DNA from: Muribaculaceae bacterium
Lineage (GTDB): Bacteria > Bacteroidota > Bacteroidia > Bacteroidales > Muribaculaceae
DNA: 64,000 nucleotides
Direction of reading: 5' to 3'
Assembly (NCBI GenBank): GCA_017405965.1
Contig: JAFQZK010000035.1
Location: 1-64,000, forward strand
Shown here in pieces: positions 24,961-32,249 of this stretch. The notes below the pieces were generated by a model that was not told where the DNA came from, ran no database searches, and was given only the letters and a program-made list of their open reading frames with translations. Positions within the stretch are counted from its first letter, which is position 1; every line of letters starts with the position of its first letter. Made by a program: the position numbers and the translations under genes.

Positions 24961-25533
24961 CTACCGGTCATTGTCGTTGTCTTTCGAGGGATGTTGTGCG
25001 CGGTATTTCAGGCGGGCACGGGTCATCTGCTCGCGCACGCCTCCTTGTTCTAGAAACTGTTCCTGTTGTTTTTCAATGAGCCGTTCCAACATGTGGGTAG
25101 CTTGGTGGATCAGGGTAATGCACAGGTTGGCGAGTTCTTCATCGTTCAGGCGGTTCATGAGGTCTTGATACTCCTTCTCAAAGTTCTCGCTCTTAACATA
25201 ATCCCTCATCTTGATGTATCGCACATTGGTCGCGTCCCAGTGTTGCAGGGAGCGCACCCTCAAGTAGTCCTCATAGTCAATGAGCAGTTCTTCAAGGCTC
25301 GCTTTGGCCACATTGGTCAGTTTGATTTCAGTTTCGCGGGATGTTGTCGCGGCCTTGCTGCCCTCAGCGATATTCTGTTTGCCGCTACGGGCTGCTTGCA
25401 CCATTTGGTCTATCGTACGGTCGGGCTTGGTGAAGTAGGTGTGCGAGAAATGATATGTCAAGTCATAGATAATCTCGGTAATCTTGTACACCCTCAAATT
25501 TCGGTATCCACCCAATGACTGCAAGAACCCCAT
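24961..25533 (-). CDS. four-helix-bundle (23S IVP/Avd-like) protein
   Basis: A 190-residue protein of the four helix bundle family first known from 23S rRNA intervening sequences (S23/IVP), with the longer C-terminal suffix seen in Bacteroidetes. The bundle spans about residues 10-130 (NLRVYKITEIIYDLTYHF, RTIDQMVQAARSGKQNIAEGSKAATTSRETEIKLTNVAKASLEELLIDYEDYLRVR). Residues about 145-190 form a basic suffix (ERLIEKQQEQFLEQGGVREQMTRARLKYRAQHPSKDNDNDR). Relatives such as Avd of diversity-generating retroelements bind nucleic acid. The gene is bracketed by arrays of the same 10-base repeat at 24870-24959 and 25589-25638. No reverse transcriptase is nearby. A minus-strand TAACTTTG box at 25651 would place the second array in its leader. 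Confidence 0.85.
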   Translation of the reverse strand: MGFLQSLGGYRNLRVYKITEIIYDLTYHFSHTYFTKPDRTIDQMVQAARSGKQNIAEGSKAATTSRETEIKLTNVAKASLEELLIDYEDYLRVRSLQHWDATNVRYIKMRDYVKSENFEKEYQDLMNRLNDEELANLCITLIHQATHMLERLIEKQQEQFLEQGGVREQMTRARLKYRAQHPSKDNDNDR

Positions 25534-25588
25534 GGCAATATCACTTTTAAAGTAAGTAAAAAAATCTAATCACTCATCTTGGCCTAAC

Positions 25589-25638
25589 CTCGTCCGACCT
25601 TGTCCGACCTTGTCTGACTTTGTCCGACGATGTCCGAC
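25589..25638. repeat. 10-base repeat array B (five units)
   Basis: Five phased units CTCGTCCGAC, CTTGTCCGAC, CTTGTCTGAC, TTTGTCCGAC, GATGTCCGAC in the same orientation as array A. It lies between a minus-strand -7 box (25651-25658) and the four-helix-bundle start (25533), so it would be in the 5' untranslated region of that transcript. CTTGTCCGAC and GATGTCCGAC are shared exactly with array A. Confidence 0.92.
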
Positions 25639-25650
25639 CAATTCCAGTTG

Positions 25651-25658
25651 CAAAGTTA
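25651..25658 (-). promoter_or_regulatory. likely -7 box of four-helix-bundle gene
   Basis: CAAAGTTA reads TAACTTTG on the minus strand, just upstream of array B. Transcription would begin near 25644 and run through array B. No convincing -33 box. Confidence 0.5.
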
Positions 25659-25727
25659 CAAAAATGTTTACTACTCTCGTTTTTACATGATACTTTTTTA
25701 GTTCGTTGAGTTTTTTGGGTGGAATTG

Positions 25728-25757
25728 TTGTGATTTCAGAATTAATGTGTATCTTTG
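25728..25757 (+). promoter_or_regulatory. promoter of LEA-like repeat protein
   Basis: TTG at 25728-25730, 19-base spacer, TATCTTTG at 25750-25757; ATG is at 25826. Confidence 0.75.
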
Positions 25758-25825
25758 GGCCAGAGAAAGCCGAAACGCTTGAAAGGGAGTAGGCGATAGT
25801 ATATAACCGAAAATGCAGGATTATT

Positions 25826-26461
25826 ATGGATGAGGAAATGAAGAATGCCGAACAGGCAGCCGAGGAAATGAAGAATGAGGGTGGCAACATCTTTGACCAA
25901 TTGAAGGATATGCTTGGCGATGCCGCTAACGACAGCGCTGGCATTTTCGACAAACTCAAAGGCATGTTTGAGGGTAAAGAGGGCGATCCCAGCATCTTTG
26001 ACAAAGCCAAGGAGATGTTCGACGGCAAGGAGGGTGAGCCCGGTATGCTCGACCAACTCAAGGAGATGCTCGACAAGGGCACTACCGCCGCTGGCGAGAT
26101 GGGCCAGGACTTCCTGGAGAAAGCAAAGGCAATGTTCGAGACTAAGGAGGGCGAACCCAGTCTGCTGGACAAGGCTAAAGAGATGTTCGGCGAGGGTGCT
26201 GCCGCTGCAGGCGAGATGATGGATAAGGCCAAGGACTTTGTGGAGCAGGGCACAGCCGCTGCCACCGAGGTCGCTCAAGACCTCTCCCAGAAGGCCAAAG
26301 AAGCCTTTGAGCCCAAGGAAGGTGAGGAAAATATCCTCAATAAGGCTAAAGACGCGCTCGACGATGCCAGTAAGGCTGCCGAGGACGTGATGAACAAGGT
26401 GGAAGACTTCCTGAAGGACGCCTTTGGTCCCAAGGACAACAATCCCGAAGGCCAAGCCTAA
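25826..26461 (+). CDS. LEA-like amphipathic repeat protein
   Basis: A 211-residue, highly charged protein without signal peptide, cysteine or tryptophan. It is built of degenerate helical repeats of about 20-25 residues: an IFDKLKGMFEGKEGDPS-type unit recurs as SIFDKAKEMFDGKEGEPG, MLDQLKEMLDKG, FLEKAKAMFETKEGEPS, LLDKAKEMFGEG and ILNKAKDALDDASK. The periodic hydrophobic residues suggest amphipathic 11-mer helices, as in late embryogenesis abundant or apolipoprotein-like proteins that coat membranes or protect proteins under stress. A specific family cannot be assigned. It has a strong promoter and ends at a large hairpin shared with aguB. Confidence 0.75.
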   Translation: MDEEMKNAEQAAEEMKNEGGNIFDQLKDMLGDAANDSAGIFDKLKGMFEGKEGDPSIFDKAKEMFDGKEGEPGMLDQLKEMLDKGTTAAGEMGQDFLEKAKAMFETKEGEPSLLDKAKEMFGEGAAAAGEMMDKAKDFVEQGTAAATEVAQDLSQKAKEAFEPKEGEENILNKAKDALDDASKAAEDVMNKVEDFLKDAFGPKDNNPEGQA

Positions 26462-26478
26462 GCTATCTATTTTAAAAA

Positions 26479-26544
26479 ACTACGAATTACGCGAATTCAA
26501 CGAGTGGCATTTGCCCGCTTCGTGCAATTCGCGTAATTCGTAGT
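26479..26544. terminator. large hairpin between convergent genes
   Basis: ACTACGAATTACGCGAATT (26479-26497) is a perfect 19-base inverted repeat of 26526-26544, with further imperfect pairing inside. It lies between the repeat-protein gene and aguB, which converge. T-runs are poor, so it may be a repeat element used as a bidirectional terminator. Confidence 0.65.
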
Positions 26545-26554
26545 TCGTTCTGTA

Positions 26555-27430
26555 TCAATCCAGGAAGCGCTTGTCCAGGTCGCCGTAACACTCGATGCGG
26601 CGGTCGCGCAGGAACGGCCACCAGCGGCGCACCTGCTCGCTGCGCTCCATATCCACGTCGATGACCTGCAGATCCTCGCTGTCGTTAGGGGCGCGGTAGA
26701 TGAGTTCGCCTTGAGGACCGGCCACGAAGCTGCTGCCCCAGAACTGGATACCGTTGGTCTGTCCCGACGGGTCATCCTCGTGACCCACGCGGTTGACGGT
26801 GATAACGGGCAGGCCATTAGCCACGGCATGACCGCGCTGCACGGTCGTCCAGGCCTCGCGCTGACGCTCTTGCTCGTCGGACGTATCACTACTCTCATAG
26901 CCGATGGCGGTGGGATAGATAAGCAGCTGGGCTCCGCGCATCGCCATCAGGCGTGCACCCTCGGGGTACCACTGGTCCCAGCACACCATCACACCCAACT
27001 TGCCCAGTGACGTCTCGATAGGAATGAACCCCTGGTCGCCTGGCGTGAAATAGAATTTCTCATAATAGGCGGGGTCGTCGGGGATGTGCATCTTGCGGTA
27101 CTGGCCAGCCACGCTGCCGTCGGTGTCAAACACCACCGCAGTGTTGTGGTACAAGCCTGTGGCGCGTTTCTCGAACAACGAGGTTACCAGCACGATACCG
27201 CACTCCTTGGCCACGGCGGCATATTCCTTGGTCACTTCACCGGGAATATCCACTGCGAGGTTGAAGTTGTCCACGCTTTCCACTTGGCAGAAGTAGAGCG
27301 AGTCGTGCAATTCGGGCAGCACAACAATTTGTGCACCTTGTTTGGCAAGTTGCCGGATCTTGCTGATGAGCGATTGGCGGTTGGCAGCGATGTCGCCGCT
27401 ATTGCGTTGTTGTATGATTCCTATTTTCAT
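26555..27430 (-). CDS. aguB: N-carbamoylputrescine amidase
   Basis: 291 residues of the nitrilase (C-N hydrolase) superfamily; hydrolyses N-carbamoylputrescine to putrescine. The catalytic triad is visible: Glu40 in VLPELHDS, Lys113 in YRKMHIPDDPAYYEKFYF and Cys150 in VMVCWDQWYPEGARLMA. The HIPDDPAYYEKFYFTPG block is typical of AguB-like enzymes. It lies 16 bases downstream of aguA, so the two form the agmatine-to-putrescine operon. Confidence 0.95.
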   Translation of the reverse strand: MKIGIIQQRNSGDIAANRQSLISKIRQLAKQGAQIVVLPELHDSLYFCQVESVDNFNLAVDIPGEVTKEYAAVAKECGIVLVTSLFEKRATGLYHNTAVVFDTDGSVAGQYRKMHIPDDPAYYEKFYFTPGDQGFIPIETSLGKLGVMVCWDQWYPEGARLMAMRGAQLLIYPTAIGYESSDTSDEQERQREAWTTVQRGHAVANGLPVITVNRVGHEDDPSGQTNGIQFWGSSFVAGPQGELIYRAPNDSEDLQVIDVDMERSEQVRRWWPFLRDRRIECYGDLDKRFLD

Positions 27431-27446
27431 GATGACTGATGTTTGA

Positions 27447-28484
27447 TTAGTGATTAGAGAGGGAGCCTTGGGGCAACTGCATGGTCGCGCAGTGCAACGA
27501 GCCGTGCTGCTGAATGAGCGGGCGGCAGTCGATGCCGACTATCTTACGGCCCGGGAATGCCTCACCGATGAGTTGACAAGCCTTGAGGTCGTTCTCGGGT
27601 TGACCATATACGGGAACCAGCACCTGATGGTTCGTGACCAGGAAATTGGCATAGGTGGCTGGCAAACGGAAATACTCGTGTTCATAGATCGGATCGGGCA
27701 GCGGTAGCTTGATCAGGTGATAATGGTTGCCGTCGGCATCGGTGAACTGCTTGAGTTGCTCTTCCATCTTCATCAGCGGCTCGAAGTGCTCGTCCTCGGG
27801 GTTGTCACAACCCGTGAAGATGATCACGCCGCCGGGGGCAAAGCGGGCCAGCGTGTCGATATGCCCGTCGGTGTCATCGCCTGTGAGCTGCCCGTGGTCG
27901 AGCCACAGCATCTTCACGCACCCCAGGCGCTCGAGCAGGATGTGCTCCAATTGTTCGCGCGACAGGGTGTCGTTGCGGTTAGGCGCCGTCAAGCAGCAGG
28001 TGGTCGTCATCACCGTGCCGTTGCCGTCGGTTTCGATGGAGCCGCCCTCGAGCACCAGGTCACGGTAGTTGAACAGCGGCAGACCGAAGATGCCTTGCTC
28101 GTTGAGTTGTGAGTTGACCTGGTTGTCGCAATCGGCGGCAAACTTCATGCCCCAGGCGTTGAAGGTGAAGTCGGCGAGGGCCAGCTGCCCGTCACGGTAC
28201 ACGCCGATGGGGCCGTAGTCACGCACCCAAGTGTCGTTGATGGGCATCACTGCCAGATGGATGCGACTCCAGTCCACATCGGGGCCCAGAGCATCGCGCA
28301 CGTCATCGGCATCGTTGGTGACGATGACAAGCCTCTCGTCATCCTCAAGGATGGCATGGACTATCTCTACATAACAAGCCGTCACCTCGTTGAGCATATA
28401 AGCCCAGTCGGTGCCGGCGTTAGGCCACGAAAGGAGAATGCCGTCTTGGCAATCCCATTCGGCCGCAAAGTTGCGGTTCTTCAT
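27447..28484 (-). CDS. aguA: agmatine deiminase
   Basis: About 345 residues of the guanidino-group-modifying family (PPAD/agmatine deiminase); converts agmatine to N-carbamoylputrescine. Substrate and catalytic blocks: NDTWVRDYGPIGVY, LVLEGGSIETDGNGTVMTTTCCL, WLDHGQLTGDDTDGHIDTLARF and the catalytic cysteine in GSLHCATMQLPQGS near the C-terminus. ATG codons at 28496 and 28484 are both possible; the second starts MKNRNFAAEWDCQDGILLSWP and fits the family better. Operon with aguB (16-base gap). Confidence 0.93.
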   Translation of the reverse strand: MKNRNFAAEWDCQDGILLSWPNAGTDWAYMLNEVTACYVEIVHAILEDDERLVIVTNDADDVRDALGPDVDWSRIHLAVMPINDTWVRDYGPIGVYRDGQLALADFTFNAWGMKFAADCDNQVNSQLNEQGIFGLPLFNYRDLVLEGGSIETDGNGTVMTTTCCLTAPNRNDTLSREQLEHILLERLGCVKMLWLDHGQLTGDDTDGHIDTLARFAPGGVIIFTGCDNPEDEHFEPLMKMEEQLKQFTDADGNHYHLIKLPLPDPIYEHEYFRLPATYANFLVTNHQVLVPVYGQPENDLKACQLIGEAFPGRKIVGIDCRPLIQQHGSLHCATMQLPQGSLSNH

Positions 28485-28565
28485 TGTTGAAAGCATCTAT
28501 AGTCTTTACAGTCTCGTGTACTTGATTCCTTGTGTTTGTTTATCATGAATAGCGGGGTCCTGAAA

Positions 28566-28805
28566 TCAGATGTTGTTCCCGTATTCCTGATAGTTGTCCC
28601 AGAAGGAATCCTGTGATTCGACAATCTCGTTGATGAAGTCGCGGTAACCATCCTTGACAGTGTAGCCGTTATCGTCACACCACATGACGTAGTCCTTCTC
28701 GAACTCTTCATCTTCACGTCTCATCCGTTCGAACTCTCGGTCCAGTTCGGATGTGTTGCTATAGCGGTCCAATAATTCACGCAGTATTTCAGAAATATCG
28801 TTCAT
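28566..28805 (-). CDS. small acidic hypothetical protein
   Basis: About 79 residues, acidic, predicted largely helical: MNDISEILRELLDRYSNTSELDREFERMRREDEEFEKDYVMWCDDNGY then a C-terminal EIVESQDSFWDNYQEYGNNI. No domain or membrane segment recognised. An in-frame start at 28820 is also possible. It may be co-transcribed ahead of aguA (81-base gap), but nothing links it to polyamines. Confidence 0.55.
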   Translation of the reverse strand: MNDISEILRELLDRYSNTSELDREFERMRREDEEFEKDYVMWCDDNGYTVKDGYRDFINEIVESQDSFWDNYQEYGNNI

Positions 28806-28997
28806 ACCTTTGTTTTTCAATTAGTTACAGGTCTGTCGGAACTAAACCTGAAAGGTTTATACTTGTACTGATGGTTTCGATGTTCAAATATAATGCTTTT
28901 TCTTAAAACCGAGTGATAAACATGTGTTAAAAAATATATAATCTATGGATTATGGTGGGTGATGGTGGAAAAGAGCCGTTTTTGGCCCAAACAGGGG

Positions 28998-31085
28998 TTA
29001 TCGGCTCATGCGCTTGAGGACGTTGTAGCTGGGCAGAATGCCGAGTTCTCCTGCCTTGCTCAGGTCGGCGACTCCCAGATTCTTGTTGCCCATGCGCAGG
29101 TACATCAGCCCTCGGTTATAGTAGGCTTCGCCCAAGTCGGGCTTGAGCTCGATGGCCGTGCTGTAGCAACTGATGGCATTGGTGTAGTCGCCTTGAAGCA
29201 TGAAAGCGTTGCCCTTGTTGAAATGGGCATACACGTTCTTGGGCGACAGTTTGATGACCTGGTTCAGATCGGCCACCATCTGCTCGAGCGAGATGACGTC
29301 TTGGCGCATGCGCAGCAACGGCTGATGATTGGCATCAGCAGCTTCCGACTGAGCGTCGCCCGAGTTAGCCTCGCGGACCTGAGCCATGCGGTATTGCATG
29401 TAATGGGCATCGGCGCGCAGCAGGTAGGCCAGCATGAACTGCGGGCTTATGGCGATGGCCGAGTCGGCATCGTTGACGGCGGCATCGGGATTCTTGACCA
29501 GCAAGTAGTCCAGACCGCGTGCAAAGTAATCGACGCTGCGGGGCTTGGCGCTCGTCAGCAGGCTGTTATAGTACTCGATGTCGGCAAAGTGCCGCTGGAT
29601 GTCTTCCTCGTTTAACTTGGGCTCGCCGCTGACCAGCGTGAGTGTCCCGGGCAGCAGTCGAGTATCGTTGATGTCGCCGATCTCGCGGATGTAGTGTGTG
29701 TTGCCGTTGAGCTTGTTGTCGTGGGCATAGTAAGACAAGCTGAACATGGGCATCGGCTCCACCTCGATATTGTCGTTCTGGATATGGCCGCGCTGGCGGT
29801 TGGCATATTCGGGCTTGACAGCGTCGTCGTCTCGAACCGTGAGCAGCGTGTTGAAGCGGTTCATGATCTCCTCGGCGCTCTCGGGCTCGTCCTTGCCGGT
29901 GAGCGCGCGTTGTTCGGCTTTCTTGATGGCGGCGGTCGCCTCGATCTCGGCAGGGTTGAAAGTGGAGACGTGTGTCTTATGGCGACGGAAGATGGCCATC
30001 GCTTTCTCGTAATCGGCGTCACCGCCTCGCAAGTCGCCCATGCGCCGTTTGGCCTCGCCTCGTGCCATGTAACCCGCCTCAAAATCGGGGTATTTCTTCA
30101 AGATGGCAGTGAAATCGTTGACGGCTTCTCGATACTGGCGGGTGCGCATGTGCAGCAGGGCACGGTTATAGAGGGCCATGAAGTTCGACGGATTGTTCTT
30201 CAGCACAAAGTCAAAGTCCTTGATGGCCTTGTTGTTGTCACCCACCTCGGCACGCAGCAGGCCTCGGTTGAAGTGCGCCTCCTGGCTGGCGGGGTCAAGG
30301 CTGATGGCGTAGTCATAGTCGGCCATCGCCCCGAAGTAGTCATCAAGATTGTACTTCATGAAGGCGCGGTTGATGAAGTAGCCGGCATAACGGGGTTCCA
30401 GCACGATGGCGCTGTCCATGTCGGCCACGGCGCTCTCATAGTCGTGGAGCGTGCGGGATGCGATCTCGGCGCGCATGACATAGGCGCTGGCGTTGTTCTT
30501 GCTCAGCGCGATGCCGCGGTTCAGGTTCTCGAGGGCAGCAGTGGTGTCCTTCTTGGCCAGGTTCATCTGTGCCAGGCCGATGTAGGCGCGGTCGTTGCGG
30601 CGGTCGAGTTGCAGCAGGCGGTCGAAGGTCTGTTGCGCCTCGTCATAGTTTTTCAAGGCGGTTTCACACACGGCGCGGTTAAACAGCAGGTTCTTGTCTT
30701 CGGGCATCAGGTTCAGTCCGGCGTCATAGTCCTCGACTGCACCGGCAAAGTTGCCCATATTCTGCCTCGAGACACCTCGCACCTGATAGGCATCGACAAT
30801 GAACGGATTGCGCTCGATCGCCAGACTGGCATCCTGCTCGGCACCCTGGTAGTCCTCAAGACTGATTTTGGCCACTGAACGGTAGAAGTAAGGGTCGGCC
30901 AGAAAAGGCTTGGCCTTGATGGCCTGATTGAAGTATTGGATGGCAAGGATGTAGTCCTCGAAGAAGAGTGCATTGCGCCCGATGTTCACCACCTGGTCGG
31001 TGTTAATCTGGGCCTGAACACCCAGGGCCGCCAGCAGGGCCAGCAGCAACATCAAGCGACGATATGTCGTCTTTATTCTGTTCAT
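28998..31085 (-). CDS. large secreted tetratricopeptide repeat protein
   Basis: About 695 residues with a signal peptide (MNRIKTTYRRLMLLLALLAALGVQAQ). The mature protein is nearly all TPR, with around a dozen repeats such as AIQYFNQAIKAKPFLADPYFYRSVAKISLEDYQGAEQDASLAIERNPF and LGEAYYNRGLMYLRMGNKNLGVADLSKAG. A linker around 385-490 has a NYANRQRGHIQNDNIEVEPMPMFSLSYY segment that is not TPR. It is a periplasmic or outer-membrane-associated scaffold common in Bacteroidetes. Start at ATG 31085 because the minus-strand TAATTTTG box at 31103-31110 lies upstream of it. Confidence 0.85.
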   Translation of the reverse strand: MNRIKTTYRRLMLLLALLAALGVQAQINTDQVVNIGRNALFFEDYILAIQYFNQAIKAKPFLADPYFYRSVAKISLEDYQGAEQDASLAIERNPFIVDAYQVRGVSRQNMGNFAGAVEDYDAGLNLMPEDKNLLFNRAVCETALKNYDEAQQTFDRLLQLDRRNDRAYIGLAQMNLAKKDTTAALENLNRGIALSKNNASAYVMRAEIASRTLHDYESAVADMDSAIVLEPRYAGYFINRAFMKYNLDDYFGAMADYDYAISLDPASQEAHFNRGLLRAEVGDNNKAIKDFDFVLKNNPSNFMALYNRALLHMRTRQYREAVNDFTAILKKYPDFEAGYMARGEAKRRMGDLRGGDADYEKAMAIFRRHKTHVSTFNPAEIEATAAIKKAEQRALTGKDEPESAEEIMNRFNTLLTVRDDDAVKPEYANRQRGHIQNDNIEVEPMPMFSLSYYAHDNKLNGNTHYIREIGDINDTRLLPGTLTLVSGEPKLNEEDIQRHFADIEYYNSLLTSAKPRSVDYFARGLDYLLVKNPDAAVNDADSAIAISPQFMLAYLLRADAHYMQYRMAQVREANSGDAQSEAADANHQPLLRMRQDVISLEQMVADLNQVIKLSPKNVYAHFNKGNAFMLQGDYTNAISCYSTAIELKPDLGEAYYNRGLMYLRMGNKNLGVADLSKAGELGILPSYNVLKRMSR

Positions 31086-31102
31086 TGTTGTCATTATAAC
31101 GA

Positions 31103-31110
31103 CAAAATTA
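31103..31110 (-). promoter_or_regulatory. -7 box of the TPR gene
   Basis: CAAAATTA reads TAATTTTG on the minus strand. It places the transcript start near 31096, which supports ATG 31085 (or 31094) over upstream in-frame codons. Confidence 0.6.
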
Positions 31111-31263
31111 TGGCAAAATTTCGCAATCGCCAAAAAACGGCACTTTACGGGCCGCTTTTTTACATTTTATGGCATAAAATCTTAAAAGTCGCTAAAGGAT
31201 TTGGCAGGATGGAAAAGAATTGCGAAATTTGAAGTTTCAAACAGATCAAAGATTACAACCGCA

Positions 31264-32127
31264 ATGAGAAAATATATAGTTATCAGTCTTTTACTGGCGA
31301 TGTTGCTGGCCCCTGCAACCATGGATGCCCGCAAGAAGAAAGACAAGAAACTCGAGAAACATCGCGTTGAGGTGGAGAATGTCGTGGCCGATGTTGAGCA
31401 GCCGATGCGTGAAATCGCTGTCACCGATCCCGCCAAGCAACTGTATGGCGAATGGGACATCGTGATGCTGCGCAACAAGAAGAAGGTTTACACCAAGGAG
31501 CGCGCTTATCTGTATCTGGATTTCAACGGCGGTAACAAGGTGTATGGCTGCAACGGCTGCAACACCATTAACGGACTTTTCCAGCTGAGCGGCAATAGCC
31601 TGAAGTTCGTTGATTTCATTTCCACCGAGGAGTCCTGCCACAACGTCACCAACGAGAAGACCATCATGCACGCGCTGGCCGATGTGCGTCGCTACACGCT
31701 CGAGGCCCAGTACAACGCCCAGTACCTGAACCTGATGAACAGCAAGGGCAACGTGATCATGGTGCTCAAGCGTCACAACCTGGATGCGATGAACGGCGCT
31801 TGGCTCGTCAAGGAGATCAACAGCGAGAACGTGAGCGAGCTGGGTATGCGCCTGGTCATCGATGCGGTGATGCAGACCATCCATGGCGACACGGGCTGCA
31901 ACATCATCAACGGCATCATCACGCTGGACCCGACCAAGGACATGGCCATCCAGTTCGAGGACTTGATTTCGGGCGAGAATGACTGTGAGCGCATCGACAA
32001 CGAGACCGACCTGCTGCTCGCGCTCGAGACCACGGTGTCCTGCAAGCGCATCAACCAGTATGAGATGGCTCTGCTCGACAACAAGGGCAACATCGTGATC
32101 ATGCTGCAGCGCATCACCCTGCGCTAA
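31264..32127 (+). CDS. secreted protein with two META domains
   Basis: 287 residues with a signal peptide (MRKYIVISLLLAMLLAPATMDA). Two META (HslJ-like) domains follow: residues about 55-175 (LYGEWDIVMLRNKK...YGCNGCNTINGLFQLSGNSLKFVDFISTEESCHN) and 180-285 (MNGAWLVKEINSENV...TGCNIINGIITLDPTKDMAIQFEDLISGENDCER). Each keeps the G-C-N-x-x-N-G motif with paired cysteines that mark the fold. META proteins are small envelope proteins linked to stress or drug tolerance; the exact role here is unknown. Ends at a strong shared terminator. Confidence 0.85.
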   Translation: MRKYIVISLLLAMLLAPATMDARKKKDKKLEKHRVEVENVVADVEQPMREIAVTDPAKQLYGEWDIVMLRNKKKVYTKERAYLYLDFNGGNKVYGCNGCNTINGLFQLSGNSLKFVDFISTEESCHNVTNEKTIMHALADVRRYTLEAQYNAQYLNLMNSKGNVIMVLKRHNLDAMNGAWLVKEINSENVSELGMRLVIDAVMQTIHGDTGCNIINGIITLDPTKDMAIQFEDLISGENDCERIDNETDLLLALETTVSCKRINQYEMALLDNKGNIVIMLQRITLR

Positions 32128-32181
32128 GCACAAAATGAATCGGGAGTAGAAAAACAAGATTTCTCACTCTTCCAGAAACAC

Positions 32182-32227
32182 CGGGAGCTCCGAGTATTCT
32201 GACAATTCAGAGTACCCGGAGCTCCCG
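32182..32227. terminator. bidirectional terminator
   Basis: CGGGAGCTCCG (32182-32192) pairs with CGGAGCTCCCG (32217-32227), with extra pairing inside (GTATTCTGA/TCAGAGTAC). It lies between the converging META gene and the secreted-protein gene at 32250. Confidence 0.8.
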
Positions 32228-32249
32228 TTTTCGTTGAGGCCTCGTGACC

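Noticed and set aside
24961-25533. Diversity-generating retroelement accessory (Avd)
   Set aside because: There is no reverse transcriptase, template repeat or variable repeat in this window; only the fold family is shared.
24870-25638. CRISPR array
   Set aside because: Units are 10 bases with no spacers and there are no cas genes nearby.
29694-30878. Long plus-strand frame antisense to the TPR gene
   Set aside because: It mirrors the codon structure of the true gene, has His/Val/Leu/Gly-heavy composition and no domain. The same applies to long antisense frames over hflX, the Deg protease, valS, the GH92 gene and the secreted-protein gene at 32250.
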